A program made the position numbers and the translations under genes. From Fervidibacter sp032160945 (GTDB lineage: Bacteria; Armatimonadota; Fervidibacteria; Fervidibacterales; Fervidibacteraceae): a stretch of DNA of 29,286 bases. Location of the stretch: assembly GCA_032160945.1 (NCBI GenBank), contig JAVHTL010000016.1, one strand, 5' to 3'. Of the stretch, positions 1 through 7,365 are shown one piece after another (position 1 is the first letter of the stretch; the number at the start of each line of letters is the position of its first letter). The notes under the pieces are model-generated. The model had not been told where the DNA came from and searched no databases. It saw only the letters and a program-made list of their open reading frames with translations.

Positions 1-1
1 T

Positions 2-370
2 TACCCGAAAGGGACAGAAATTTGGTTCATCGTTGGGTTTGATACTTTGGTTCGGATTTTTGAACCCCGCTTCTATCCCGACATGCCAATGCACGATGCC
101 TTGAAACAGTTTTTCAAACTCGCCCGCCTTGCGGTTTTCCCCAGAGGAGACGCAGGCGAGGAAGTTGTCAATGGATTTTTGGGGCGAGCAGAAGTGCGAC
201 CGTTTGCAAATCGCATCGCTGTTTTGCCAGCCGAACCAACTATCTCTTGGGTCTCATCCACACTCGTTCGCCGAAAACTAAGTTCTGGGGAAAGAGTGGA
301 CGAACTTGTGCCCTCATCTGTCTTGAGGCTTCTGCGACCGCTTGCGAAAGCACCGAGCGACACCCCGTAA
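2..370 (+). CDS. NMN/nicotinate-nucleotide adenylyltransferase-like protein, C-terminal part (cut by window start)
   Basis: The reading frame is open from base 2 to the TAA at 368-370, so the 5' end lies outside the window. About 122 residues are visible. They begin with a hydrophobic strand followed by GFDTLVRIF and FYPDMP, and near the end carry WVSSTLVRRKL followed by ELVPSSVLRLL. The SST-x-(I/V)R element plus a following LVP-x-x-V is the C-terminal signature of nucleotidyltransferases of the NMN adenylyltransferase group, which make NAD from ATP and (nicotinate) mononucleotide. The GFDTLVRIF stretch resembles the NMNAT-like cytidylyltransferase-fold branch more than typical bacterial NadD. 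The nucleotide-binding HxGH motif would be upstream and cannot be checked. The next gene is 145 bases away on the same strand. The family call is fairly good, but the substrate is uncertain. Confidence 0.6.
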   Translation, partial: YPKGTEIWFIVGFDTLVRIFEPRFYPDMPMHDALKQFFKLARLAVFPRGDAGEEVVNGFLGRAEVRPFANRIAVLPAEPTISWVSSTLVRRKLSSGERVDELVPSSVLRLLRPLAKAPSDTP

Positions 371-515
371 ACTTGCTTGTGGAAAATCCTCAAGCGGTGA
401 GAGTGAAAGAAAGTGCGGTTAAAATTTCATGACGAGACCCGTGCAATATTCTCAAGTAGGAGCGGAGACTGTTGAGCGATGAATTCGTTTCAAAGCATAA
501 AAGGGGAGTGAAGCG

Positions 516-3008
516 ATGGCGAAGATTTGGCGGATTGTGCTTTGCTCAATGTTGGTCGGTTCTTTTGGCTCGGCTCAAGTCAAAGCCTTTTTCGCCCAAT
601 CGGCTGCTGACTTGCCGCCGACGAGGAGAGTTGGCGGGAGAGTTGGAGACATCGTTCTCCGCAACGAAAAAATCACAGTAGTCATAACTGCAGGTGGACA
701 TGTTCACCGCAGCGCTGCCAGTGGGGGCAATATCGTTGATGTGGCACTAACAGGTGCAAAAGAGAAGGGTGCCGATGAGTTAGACCAAATCTTCCTTTTC
801 CTCGGTCGCTACCCCCGACAAGGGCGATATACTTCCGTCACCATTACCAGTGATGGTAGCGAAGGGTTTGCCGAAGTTGTTGCCGAAGGAGTGGACAGCG
901 AAGACGGTTCATTGAAACTCAAGACGGTTTACCGTTTGGAGGCGGGAAAGCCTTACCTGCTCATCCGAACGGCGGTGACCAACATGGGAGATAAACCTTT
1001 GACGAAATTTGATTTCGGCGATGCAGTTCAATGGGGTAACGCTCGCTCTTTCGCACCACTGTTCGGTTTCGGCATTCAGCGCCGAACTGAAACTTTGGAT
1101 TGGATAGGTGCTGAAGGTTACGGCATCGCCTATGCTTGGTGCACGGCTCAAGGGAAGAACAGAATCATCAACGGTTTGGGATGGAGTGACCCAGTCGCCG
1201 TAACTTCAGACCTTGCACCGAAAGAAACACTCATTTACGAGCGCTATTTCATTGCTGCACCGTCGTTAGCGGAAGTGGCGAAAATTGCTTGGTCAATTCA
1301 AAGCAAGAAACTTCATGAAGTCAAAGGGGTCGTTCGTTCACAGGCGACGAAAAGACCTGTTATCGGGATTCGCGTGGTGGCTGCGATTGATAAAGGCACA
1401 GAGAACTCGGTTAAATCGGACCCCGAACCCTTAGTTGCCACAACTCACACGGATGGGAAAGGCGAGTTCGTTTTTTGGCTCCCTGCCGGGAATTACCGCT
1501 TTCAAGCGAGACATATGGCGAGATTGAGCGTTCGTGATGCTACTCTTAGGTTGCCAACTCAACTTGCAAAACCTGTTGAACTTCTGGTCAGCGGTGCGGG
1601 AGTTTTGGTCTTTGAAGTTCGTGACGCTGAGACAAAGGAACTGATCCCTGCCCGATTGACTTTCTTCGGTGTCAAGGACACCTCCACACCCGAGTTTGGT
1701 CCAAACTTTTTGTCAACAGGTGCAGAGAACTATGTGCTAACCTCAACTGGGAAGGGCATCCGAACTATACCGCCGGGAACTTACCGAGTTTACGCTTCGC
1801 GGGGATTGGAGTATGATGTTGATATCGCTGAGGTCAATGTTCCCGAACAGAAACCCGTCAAGGTCACTTTCGCTTTAAAACGAAGCGTTGACACAACGGG
1901 ATGGCTCTCTGCTGACCTGCACATGCATTGCAGCAACAGTTTTGACAGCGCAGTCTCTTTGGAAGACCGCATCATAAGTTGCGTCGCTGAAGGGCTTGAA
2001 TTCATCGTTATGAGTGACCACGATTTCGTCACCGACCCAATGCCCGCAATCCTCAAACTCGGGCTTGAAAGGTGGATAACAGGGGCGGCAGGAGTTGAGA
2101 TCACCACTCGGGGGATGGGGCACTACAATGTCTTCCCGCTTTTCCCTGACCCACAGAAACCGGGCAACGGAGCAATACAGTGGCAAAACAAAACGCCAGA
2201 GCAAATCTTTGCGGAAGTGCGAAACTTACCCAACCGCCCACTTTTGATTGTCAACCACCCTCGCTTTAGCACCCTCGCTTACTTCACTCCCTACGGATTT
2301 GACCCCGACACCTGCACTGCTTCCAAACCCGGTTTCTCTTTGGACTTTGATGCTATGGAGTTGTGCAACGGGAAGGCTCAAACTGACCTTGACATTTTGC
2401 TCAGAGATTGGTTTGGGTTGCTCAATCACGGCTACAAAATTGCAGCGACGGCTGGCTCTGATAGCCACACTTTAACTCACGACGAAGTTGGCTATGCCCG
2501 AAACTTCGTTTTCATTGGCACTGATAACCTGAAGGAAGTGACGCCTGAAATGCTCGTTCAGGCTGTTAAGGAATGCAAGGTCGTCATCAGCCTTGGTCCG
2601 TTTGTCACTTTCACTGCAGATGGCAAACCTGTCGGTTCGTTAGTGAGCAAGGCTAAAGGCGACATCGTTTTTGACATTCAAGTTCAAGCGCCAAATTGGG
2701 TTTCCGTCACCGAAGTTGAACTCATCGCTAACGGGATTGTAGTGAAAAGGTGGAAAGTTGCCGATGCGAATGGGAAGGGCAAATCGCTTAACTGGCTAGC
2801 AAATGCAAAGTTGAGACCGAAAATTGATTGTTGGTATTCGGTGATTGTCAAAGGAATTGAAGGTGGCCTTGAGCCAATCCTTAGACCGTTCCGAACTTTT
2901 GAGGGCAAAACTTTCAGCGTTGTCCCAATTGCCATCACTAATCCGATTTGGGTTGACAGGAATGGCAACGGAATTTTTGACCCGCCGAAGAAAAGAGTTC
3001 TGCCGTAA
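516..3008 (+). CDS. Secreted CehA/McbA-type PHP-domain metallohydrolase
   Basis: This 830-aa protein starts at an ATG preceded by a good Shine-Dalgarno (AAGGGGAG, 501-508). A short basic start and hydrophobic stretch (residues 1-25) look like a signal peptide, so the protein probably acts outside the cytoplasm. Residues 270-345 resemble a carboxypeptidase-regulatory-like beta domain. The C-terminal half is a PHP metallo-phosphoesterase-type domain. Its metal-ligand motifs are in order: DLHMH (467-471), SDHD (500-503), VNHPR (579-583) and GSDSH (647-651). The tail has ITNPIW and DRNGNGIFDP, the usual ending of CehA/McbA-family hydrolases, whose founding members hydrolyse carbamate or ester bonds. 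All ligand motifs appear intact, so the enzyme should be active, but the natural substrate cannot be read from sequence. It lies 61 bases upstream of the helicase gene on the same strand. There is no functional link I can support between the two. Confidence 0.85.
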   Translation: MAKIWRIVLCSMLVGSFGSAQVKAFFAQSAADLPPTRRVGGRVGDIVLRNEKITVVITAGGHVHRSAASGGNIVDVALTGAKEKGADELDQIFLFLGRYPRQGRYTSVTITSDGSEGFAEVVAEGVDSEDGSLKLKTVYRLEAGKPYLLIRTAVTNMGDKPLTKFDFGDAVQWGNARSFAPLFGFGIQRRTETLDWIGAEGYGIAYAWCTAQGKNRIINGLGWSDPVAVTSDLAPKETLIYERYFIAAPSLAEVAKIAWSIQSKKLHEVKGVVRSQATKRPVIGIRVVAAIDKGTENSVKSDPEPLVATTHTDGKGEFVFWLPAGNYRFQARHMARLSVRDATLRLPTQLAKPVELLVSGAGVLVFEVRDAETKELIPARLTFFGVKDTSTPEFGPNFLSTGAENYVLTSTGKGIRTIPPGTYRVYASRGLEYDVDIAEVNVPEQKPVKVTFALKRSVDTTGWLSADLHMHCSNSFDSAVSLEDRIISCVAEGLEFIVMSDHDFVTDPMPAILKLGLERWITGAAGVEITTRGMGHYNVFPLFPDPQKPGNGAIQWQNKTPEQIFAEVRNLPNRPLLIVNHPRFSTLAYFTPYGFDPDTCTASKPGFSLDFDAMELCNGKAQTDLDILLRDWFGLLNHGYKIAATAGSDSHTLTHDEVGYARNFVFIGTDNLKEVTPEMLVQAVKECKVVISLGPFVTFTADGKPVGSLVSKAKGDIVFDIQVQAPNWVSVTEVELIANGIVVKRWKVADANGKGKSLNWLANAKLRPKIDCWYSVIVKGIEGGLEPILRPFRTFEGKTFSVVPIAITNPIWVDRNGNGIFDPPKKRVLP

Positions 3009-3069
3009 TCAAGCCTTTGAACTGGCACAAATTAGGTTTGTAGCAAATTTTTCGTTTCGGTGATAACTC

Positions 3070-5421
3070 ATGACCGAAAGTCAGTGGAGCGAATTTTTGG
3101 AGCGGCTGAAAAGTTCATCAGACTACCAAAATCAAATCGTCGCCACCTTATCAGTGCCCGAAAGGGAACCCGTTTTTGCCGAACCCGAAGAACATTTGCA
3201 CCCAAAACTTTGGGAAGCAATAAGTCAAATGGGCGTTGGACGGTTGTATCGCTACCAAGCAGAAGCCTACGATGCTGCAAAACGCGGTGAAAATGTCGCC
3301 GTTTTCACCCCAACGGCTTCGGGCAAAACTTTGTGCTACAACTTGCCCGTCCTTGATACTTTGTTGAGAGACGCGAAGGCTCGGGCATTTTACCTGTTCC
3401 CAACGAAAGCACTTGCACAAGACCAACTTCGCAAGTTGCACGAATTGGGCTTGACGAAGGAATTTCCAGCGTCAACTTACGATGGCGATACCCCGATGGA
3501 TACTCGCCGATTGATAAGGGAGCATTGCCGAATTGTTTTGACAAACCCCGATATGCTCCATGTCGGGATTTTGCCCAATCATAATATTTGGGCGCATTTC
3601 TTTCGCAACCTTCGTTTTGTCGTCATTGATGAACTTCACACCTATCGTGGCATCTTTGGAATCCACTTCGCCTATGTCATCCGCAGGCTTAGGCGAATTT
3701 GCAACCTTTATGGCAGCAATCCCGTCTTCATTTGCACTTCAGCAACTTTAGGTAATCCCGAAGAAGCCCTGAGCAATCTGATTGGTTTACCTTTCCGCAT
3801 CGTCTCAAAGGATACTTCTCCCACGCCGGCAAAAACGATTGTTTTTTGGAATCCGCCGTTCCTTGATATTGAGGCGGGAATTAGAGCGAGAGCGAGCACT
3901 GAGGCAGTGAAGTTAACAGTCAAGTTGCTGAAGGAAGGTATTCGCACCATCGTCTTCACGAAATCGCGAATGGGCACGGAGTTGCTCTTGCGTTATGTCC
4001 GTGAGCAACTTGCTCATGAGTGGCTTGACAGTTTGAAAGACAAGGTTATGAGTTACCGCGCCGGCTATTTGCCTGAAGAGCGAAGGGAAATTGAACGCAA
4101 GTTGTTTAGCGGTGAACTTTTGTGTGTGATTGCGACGAGTGCATTGGAGTTGGGCATTGATGTTGGGGAACTTGATGCTGCGATTTTAGTCGGCTATCCC
4201 GGCACAATTGCCAGCACTTGGCAAAGGGCTGGGCGGGCAGGAAGGCAAAGCGAGGGTTTGGTCATCTTGGTCGCAACCGCTAACCCTGTTGACCAACACA
4301 TCGTCCACAATCCAGAGTTTTTGCTTCGCGGCGCCGAACCCATCGCCGTTTCGCCCAAAAACCCTTACATTGCAGCAGCGCATCTAATGTGTGCAGCATA
4401 CGAACTTCCACTTAGCGATTCTGACCGAGAGTTCTTTGGTGAAATTTTTGACCCGTTGGTTGAGGGAATGGAAGAGCAAGGGATTATCAGCGAAGGAGAA
4501 CGAAAGTTTTGGCTTTTGCGAGACCGACCCCACGATGACATCAACATCCGTTCGGTAACTGCAGAGGACTTTCAAATTGTCAACCAAGCAAAAGGGATGT
4601 CCCTTGGGACGGCAGAAAGGTGGAGAGTTTTCCGCTCCCTTTACCCCGGCGCAATTTACCTTCACATGGGTGAAACCTATTTCGCCGAAGCAATTGACTT
4701 GACGAAAAAAGTGGTTTATGTTCAGCCAACAGTCACCGATTATTACACTGTGCCGATGGAACAAAAAGAGAACGAAGTGCTTTCAGTTTGGAAAGGGAAG
4801 CCTCTCAAGTTTGGGACAGCCTACCTTGGCGAGTTGAGGGTTCGTGAGCAAGTTATTGGCTTCAAGCGACTGAGACTTTTCACCGATGAAGTTCTTTCTG
4901 CTGAAGTCCTTGATTTGCCACCAGAGGAATTTGAGACGGTCGGGTTATGGTTCTGCGTTGACGATGATTTGGTTTCAGAACTTGAAGGGCATGACTTTCA
5001 CCTGATGGGATCGCTGCACGCGAGCGAGCACGCGGCAATTGCCCTTTTGCCTTTGGTCATTTCAGCCGACCCTGACGATGTCGCTGGAATTTCCTACTCG
5101 CCTTGGCATCCAGACACCCGCCAACCGACCGTGTTCATTTACGACGGTTTTCCTGGCGGCGCAGGTTTTTCTGAGGCAGCATTTGAGCGGCTTGAGGAAT
5201 TGCTTGAACGGACTTTGGACACGATTGTTAATTGCCCGTGCAAAGCAGGTTGCCCATCTTGCGTCCAATCGCCAAGGTGCGGAAGCGAAAACCGACCCCT
5301 TGACAAATGGGGAGCAGCATTTTTGCTGGCAAAACTCTTGGGCAAACAATTGAGCGTTACGAACGAAAAATCTTACTCCGACTTATTAGGGAAAGTCGGC
5401 GGGGCTAAAAATCCCGCCTAA
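3070..5421 (+). CDS. mrfA: MrfA/YprA-type DEAD/H-box ATP-dependent helicase with DUF1998 zinc-binding C-terminus
   Basis: This 783-aa superfamily 2 helicase has clear motifs. The Q-motif/YRYQ region comes before Walker A TPTASGKT (80-87), then DELH (187-190), SAT (224-226) and motif VI QRAGRAGR (385-392). The C-terminal region (about 540-760) carries a cysteine cluster, C722, C724, C728 and C731 with C737 nearby, as in DUF1998 helicases. Bacillus subtilis YprA (MrfA, 749 aa) belongs to this family. It works with the exonuclease MrfB to repair mitomycin-induced DNA damage and is a 3'-5' helicase. No MrfB-like exonuclease gene is in the window. The ATG at 3070 follows a modest GGTGAT (3059-3064). 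The gene is complete and intact. Family membership is secure. The specific repair role is inferred by homology. Confidence 0.85.
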   Translation: MTESQWSEFLERLKSSSDYQNQIVATLSVPEREPVFAEPEEHLHPKLWEAISQMGVGRLYRYQAEAYDAAKRGENVAVFTPTASGKTLCYNLPVLDTLLRDAKARAFYLFPTKALAQDQLRKLHELGLTKEFPASTYDGDTPMDTRRLIREHCRIVLTNPDMLHVGILPNHNIWAHFFRNLRFVVIDELHTYRGIFGIHFAYVIRRLRRICNLYGSNPVFICTSATLGNPEEALSNLIGLPFRIVSKDTSPTPAKTIVFWNPPFLDIEAGIRARASTEAVKLTVKLLKEGIRTIVFTKSRMGTELLLRYVREQLAHEWLDSLKDKVMSYRAGYLPEERREIERKLFSGELLCVIATSALELGIDVGELDAAILVGYPGTIASTWQRAGRAGRQSEGLVILVATANPVDQHIVHNPEFLLRGAEPIAVSPKNPYIAAAHLMCAAYELPLSDSDREFFGEIFDPLVEGMEEQGIISEGERKFWLLRDRPHDDINIRSVTAEDFQIVNQAKGMSLGTAERWRVFRSLYPGAIYLHMGETYFAEAIDLTKKVVYVQPTVTDYYTVPMEQKENEVLSVWKGKPLKFGTAYLGELRVREQVIGFKRLRLFTDEVLSAEVLDLPPEEFETVGLWFCVDDDLVSELEGHDFHLMGSLHASEHAAIALLPLVISADPDDVAGISYSPWHPDTRQPTVFIYDGFPGGAGFSEAAFERLEELLERTLDTIVNCPCKAGCPSCVQSPRCGSENRPLDKWGAAFLLAKLLGKQLSVTNEKSYSDLLGKVGGAKNPA

Positions 5422-5443
5422 CCTTTCAACCCGATTTTATAGG

Positions 5444-5577
5444 TAGGAGTTACGCAGTTGGATGTAGGGGCGGCTGCTAAGCCGCCCGCAAGGGCAGTTT
5501 TAACCCCTTATGAAGGATGTTTTCGGGCAGACTATCGTCTGCCCCTACACAAAATGACATCAACTGCGTAAGTCCTA
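5444..5577. mobile_element. MITE-like element with terminal inverted repeats (134 bp, non-coding)
   Basis: The left end TAGGAGTTACGCAGTTG (from 5444) is matched in inverted orientation by the right end CAACTGCGTAAGTCCTA (to 5577), with one mismatch in 17. The inverted GATG/CATC that follows lies one base further in on the left. The trinucleotide AGG flanks both ends (5441-5443 and 5578-5580) and may be a target duplication. Inside are two perfect hairpins, GGGCGGC...GCCGCCC (about 5468-5487) and GGGCAGAC-TATC-GTCTGCCC (5525-5544). They are bounded by GTAGGGGC and GCCCCTAC. There is no open reading frame of note, so any movement would need a transposase from elsewhere. Structure is seen directly; mobility is inferred. 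Confidence 0.6.
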
Positions 5578-5757
5578 AGGGTTTAGGTTGTCACTACCTC
5601 TCCCTTTCGGGGGTAGAGGAAGTGTTCCTTTTGCTTCTTCTCCTAACGGTTGGGGGCTATGACCTCCCTCTTGCATGCGCTGGCGTTCCTTCCCTGCTTG
5701 CTCAGGAGTAAATTGGATGATAGGCTGTTCGGGTTTTCGTTCCAACAAAGCCGCCAT
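5575..5757 (-). CDS. Possible small ORF, 60 aa, unrecognised
   Basis: A minus-strand ATG at 5757 opens a 60-aa frame starting MAALLERKPEQP, with a helix-like segment (FTPEQAGKERQRMQ) and a Pro/Gly-rich tail. Its composition is protein-like for the first half, and antitoxin-sized proteins look similar, but I do not recognise it. No clear Shine-Dalgarno precedes the ATG. The bases just upstream are a duplicated piece of the glmL-like gene, so any original 5' region has been replaced. The stop lies at the edge of the MITE-like element. It could be a surviving fragment of a larger gene or a chance frame. Confidence 0.25.
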   Translation of the reverse strand: MAALLERKPEQPIIQFTPEQAGKERQRMQEGGHSPQPLGEEAKGTLPLPPKGRGSDNLNP

Positions 5758-5759
5758 CC

Positions 5760-5851
5760 CCAAAGCGGATTGGTTCGTTACTGATGTTGTATCGGTTGCC
5801 ACTTATGCTCAGCGTCCCAATGACCTCTCCTTTTCTTTCGCCACGCCTCTT
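5760..5851. repeat. Duplicated fragment of the downstream glmL-like gene
   Basis: Bases 5760-5832 are identical to 7625-7697 (73 bases). After a 2-base insertion the match continues with two substitutions to 5851 (7714). The source lies inside the intact glmL-like coding sequence at 7366-9204. The copy is in the same orientation but in a non-coding setting and is not preceded or followed by more of the gene. Its right edge falls at the stop codon of the 143-aa gene at 5851. This is a direct duplication of about 90 bases separated by roughly 1.8 kb. Confidence 0.9.
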
Positions 5852-6282
5852 CATGGGATTATTGCTGATTTGCTGTATGGTTTTCGTTGGATGGCATTGA
5901 TATTTCGCACTAACTGGCGCAGATGATGAGCCAACGCTTCAGCCGTCTCTTTGTCAAGTTCGCCGAAGGCTTTGAGCCGTTTCGGTTCGCACTCTTCCAA
6001 ATTCGTTGCGAGGTGAAGCAAAGTCACCGAAAGAGACCATCGTAAGTCAACGGTTTCGGTCGGCAAATTGAAAGCGTCTCGGATCCCTTGCAACTGCTTT
6101 TTGATTTCCCCAATTAATGTCAAGAGTTGTGTCCGTCGTTCAGGTGGAAACGGGTTGACCACCCTTCGAAAGACCGTGACAGTTTCGTCCGATTGAAGCA
6201 AAGTCTCAAACCGCAAAAGATGCTCTTCAAGTTCCATCAAAGCCGCCGCTAAAAACCGCTTTTGGTCAGTATTCAGCGGCAT
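5851..6282 (-). CDS. Unrecognised 143-aa protein, predicted all-helical
   Basis: The ATG at 6282 lies inside the end of the upstream zinc-ribbon/HEAT gene (10-base overlap), which strongly suggests translational coupling. The protein is soluble, with no signal peptide or membrane segment. It is rich in Leu, Glu and Arg with heptad-like helices (for example AALMELEEHLLRFETLLQ near residues 13-30, and a Leu-rich stretch around 80-130). I see no catalytic motif and do not recognise the family. The stop codon abuts a duplicated DNA fragment, so the original C-terminus may have been altered. The partner gene suggests a scaffold or regulatory role, but that is inference only. Confidence 0.6.
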   Translation of the reverse strand: MPLNTDQKRFLAAALMELEEHLLRFETLLQSDETVTVFRRVVNPFPPERRTQLLTLIGEIKKQLQGIRDAFNLPTETVDLRWSLSVTLLHLATNLEECEPKRLKAFGELDKETAEALAHHLRQLVRNINAIQRKPYSKSAIIP

Positions 6283-6680
6283 CTTCGCTCACCGTTCCTT
6301 GCTGCTCTGAGATAGCGCAAATTCTCCAATGCTTTCGTCCTTACGGTGAGCCACGGCGATTGAAACAAATACATCAAAGCATCCTCAGCATCGGGTGAAC
6401 AGAAATTCCCCAATGCTTCGGCAATTGCTTCCAGCAGCGCCATATCTTTGCTCGTTTTCGCTTTGTCACAAAGGGCAGTCAACGCTCGTTCTCCCCCAAT
6501 TTTGCCCAACAGCAGTGCTGCCAATGCTCTCGTGTTTGACTCAGGATGGTCAAGGGCATGAATGAGTCGCTCAACATAATCCTTGCCAATAGGTTCGTCC
6601 AAATCCGCTCCGCAGCGTTCACAGTGCATTGCCGTCTCAGCGTTCATTGCAAAACAGCAAGGGCAAAATTTTGTCAACAC
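6273..6680 (-). CDS. Zinc-ribbon protein with HEAT-like repeats
   Basis: A GTG start at 6680 is supported by a strong Shine-Dalgarno (GGAGGTGA, complement of 6687-6694). The 135-aa product begins with a zinc ribbon: Cys6, Cys8/Cys9 and a second knuckle CERC at Cys20 and Cys23. From about residue 35 to 130 it has helical HEAT/PBS-lyase-like repeats of the form ALAALLLGKIGGERAL and ALLEAIAEALGNF, which usually mediate protein-protein contacts. The gene overlaps the next one (5851-6282) by 10 bases, so the two products are probably made together. The combination points to an adaptor protein, and the binding partner is unknown. The domain call is good, but the function is open. Confidence 0.75.
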   Translation of the reverse strand: MLTKFCPCCFAMNAETAMHCERCGADLDEPIGKDYVERLIHALDHPESNTRALAALLLGKIGGERALTALCDKAKTSKDMALLEAIAEALGNFCSPDAEDALMYLFQSPWLTVRTKALENLRYLRAARNGERRCR

Positions 6681-6702
6681 GATACTTCACCTCCAACGCC
6701 TA

Positions 6703-6752
6703 ACAAAAAAATGGCTCCTGCATCCGAACTTGAGAACGGGTGCAGGAGCCAT
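6703..6752 (-). terminator. Strong rho-independent terminator hairpin (minus strand)
   Basis: ATGGCTCCTGCATCCG (6711-6726) pairs with CGGGTGCAGGAGCCAT (6737-6752), a 16-bp stem with one G-T wobble and a 10-base loop. On the minus strand the stem is followed by a run of seven T (complement of 6704-6710). It would end transcripts arriving from the decayed aminotransferase or glmL-like side, just before the zinc-ribbon/HEAT gene begins. Confidence 0.75.
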
Positions 6753-6774
6753 CAGCGCCACGAATTTGCGGCGC

Positions 6775-6850
6775 GGTTTGGAGCGGCAAAAATTTTGCTC
6801 CGCTCACGGGCAGGCTCCATTGCCCTGCCGCCAAACAATTTTGCCGCAGC
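6775..6850. repeat. Cluster of palindromic hairpins
   Basis: This stretch holds GGAGC...GCTCC around the palindrome GCAAAA-A-TTTTGC (about 6780-6804), then GGCAGG...CCTGCC (about 6810-6832), enclosed by CGGCAAAA...TTTTGCCG-type arms. It is non-coding and lies between the terminator and the aminotransferase remnant. It resembles the other intergenic palindromes in this window in style (GGGCAGG/CCTGCC arms), though not in exact sequence. No function can be assigned. Confidence 0.45.
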
Positions 6851-6915
6851 CAGGGCGTTCTTGCAAGTTGACCAGAGTGACCTTAGAAAGTGGCTCACCT
6901 CACGCAAGCCCGAGA

Positions 6916-7218
6916 TTAAAAAATCGGAAGACCGAACTCTTGAGAGCGGGCAAATAAAGTGGAACGAATCTTTTTGGTGGTCGCTGACGAAGTGAAAATT
7001 TTTCGCTCAAGTTTCCTCAGCGGGATGAACCCAATAACAGCGTTGGTGACAAATGCTTCTTCCGCCTCTTGCAAAATTTCAACGGGTAGCGGTCGCTCGC
7101 ACACCTTCAAGCCAAAATCTTTCGCAAGTTTAATCACTAAAGAGCGCATCACTCCTGGGAGCAAACCTTCCTGCTTCGGTGCCGTCCACTGAGGCAAGTT
7201 TACCGTTAACGCAAGCGA
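6916..7218 (-). pseudogene. Class IV aminotransferase remnant (C-terminal fragment)
   Basis: The minus-strand frame from 7218 down to 6916 encodes EGLLPGVMRSLVIKLAKDFG, then a segment containing LPVEILQEAEEAFVTNAVIG. This is the C-terminal region of class IV PLP aminotransferases and aminodeoxychorismate lyases (G-x-LPG-x-x-R and E-x-F-x-TNA motifs). These enzymes are normally 270-300 aa, whereas only about 60 homologous residues remain. The N-terminal part with the catalytic Lys is absent: a stop lies at 7219-7221 in this frame. After residue FIPLRKLE the sequence departs from the family. It is therefore probably non-functional. A TTG at 7197 could nominally start the fragment but has no persuasive ribosome site. 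Confidence 0.65.
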
Positions 7219-7319
7219 TCAACCCCTTCCACCTCCGTTTCAGGCAATAAAATTCGGTTGGTCTGTTTACCTTTCGGATAGGCGTCATAAGCAGGTGAGT
7301 CACTAATTGGAAGTAAATG
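7206..7319 (-). other. Orphan coding-like stretch (37 codons) between stops
   Basis: On the minus strand, between a TGA (7320-7322) and a TAA (7206-7208), a frame reads HLLPISDSPAYDAYPKGK and continues TNRILLPETEVEGVDRLR. Its composition and codon choice resemble the real proteins here rather than random translation. There is no start codon I would accept. It may be the C-terminal tail of a gene lost between the glmL-like gene and the aminotransferase remnant. I do not recognise the family. Confidence 0.3.
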
Positions 7320-7365
7320 TCAAGACACAAGGCACTTTGGACCGAATTGAGAAGTAGGACTTTGC

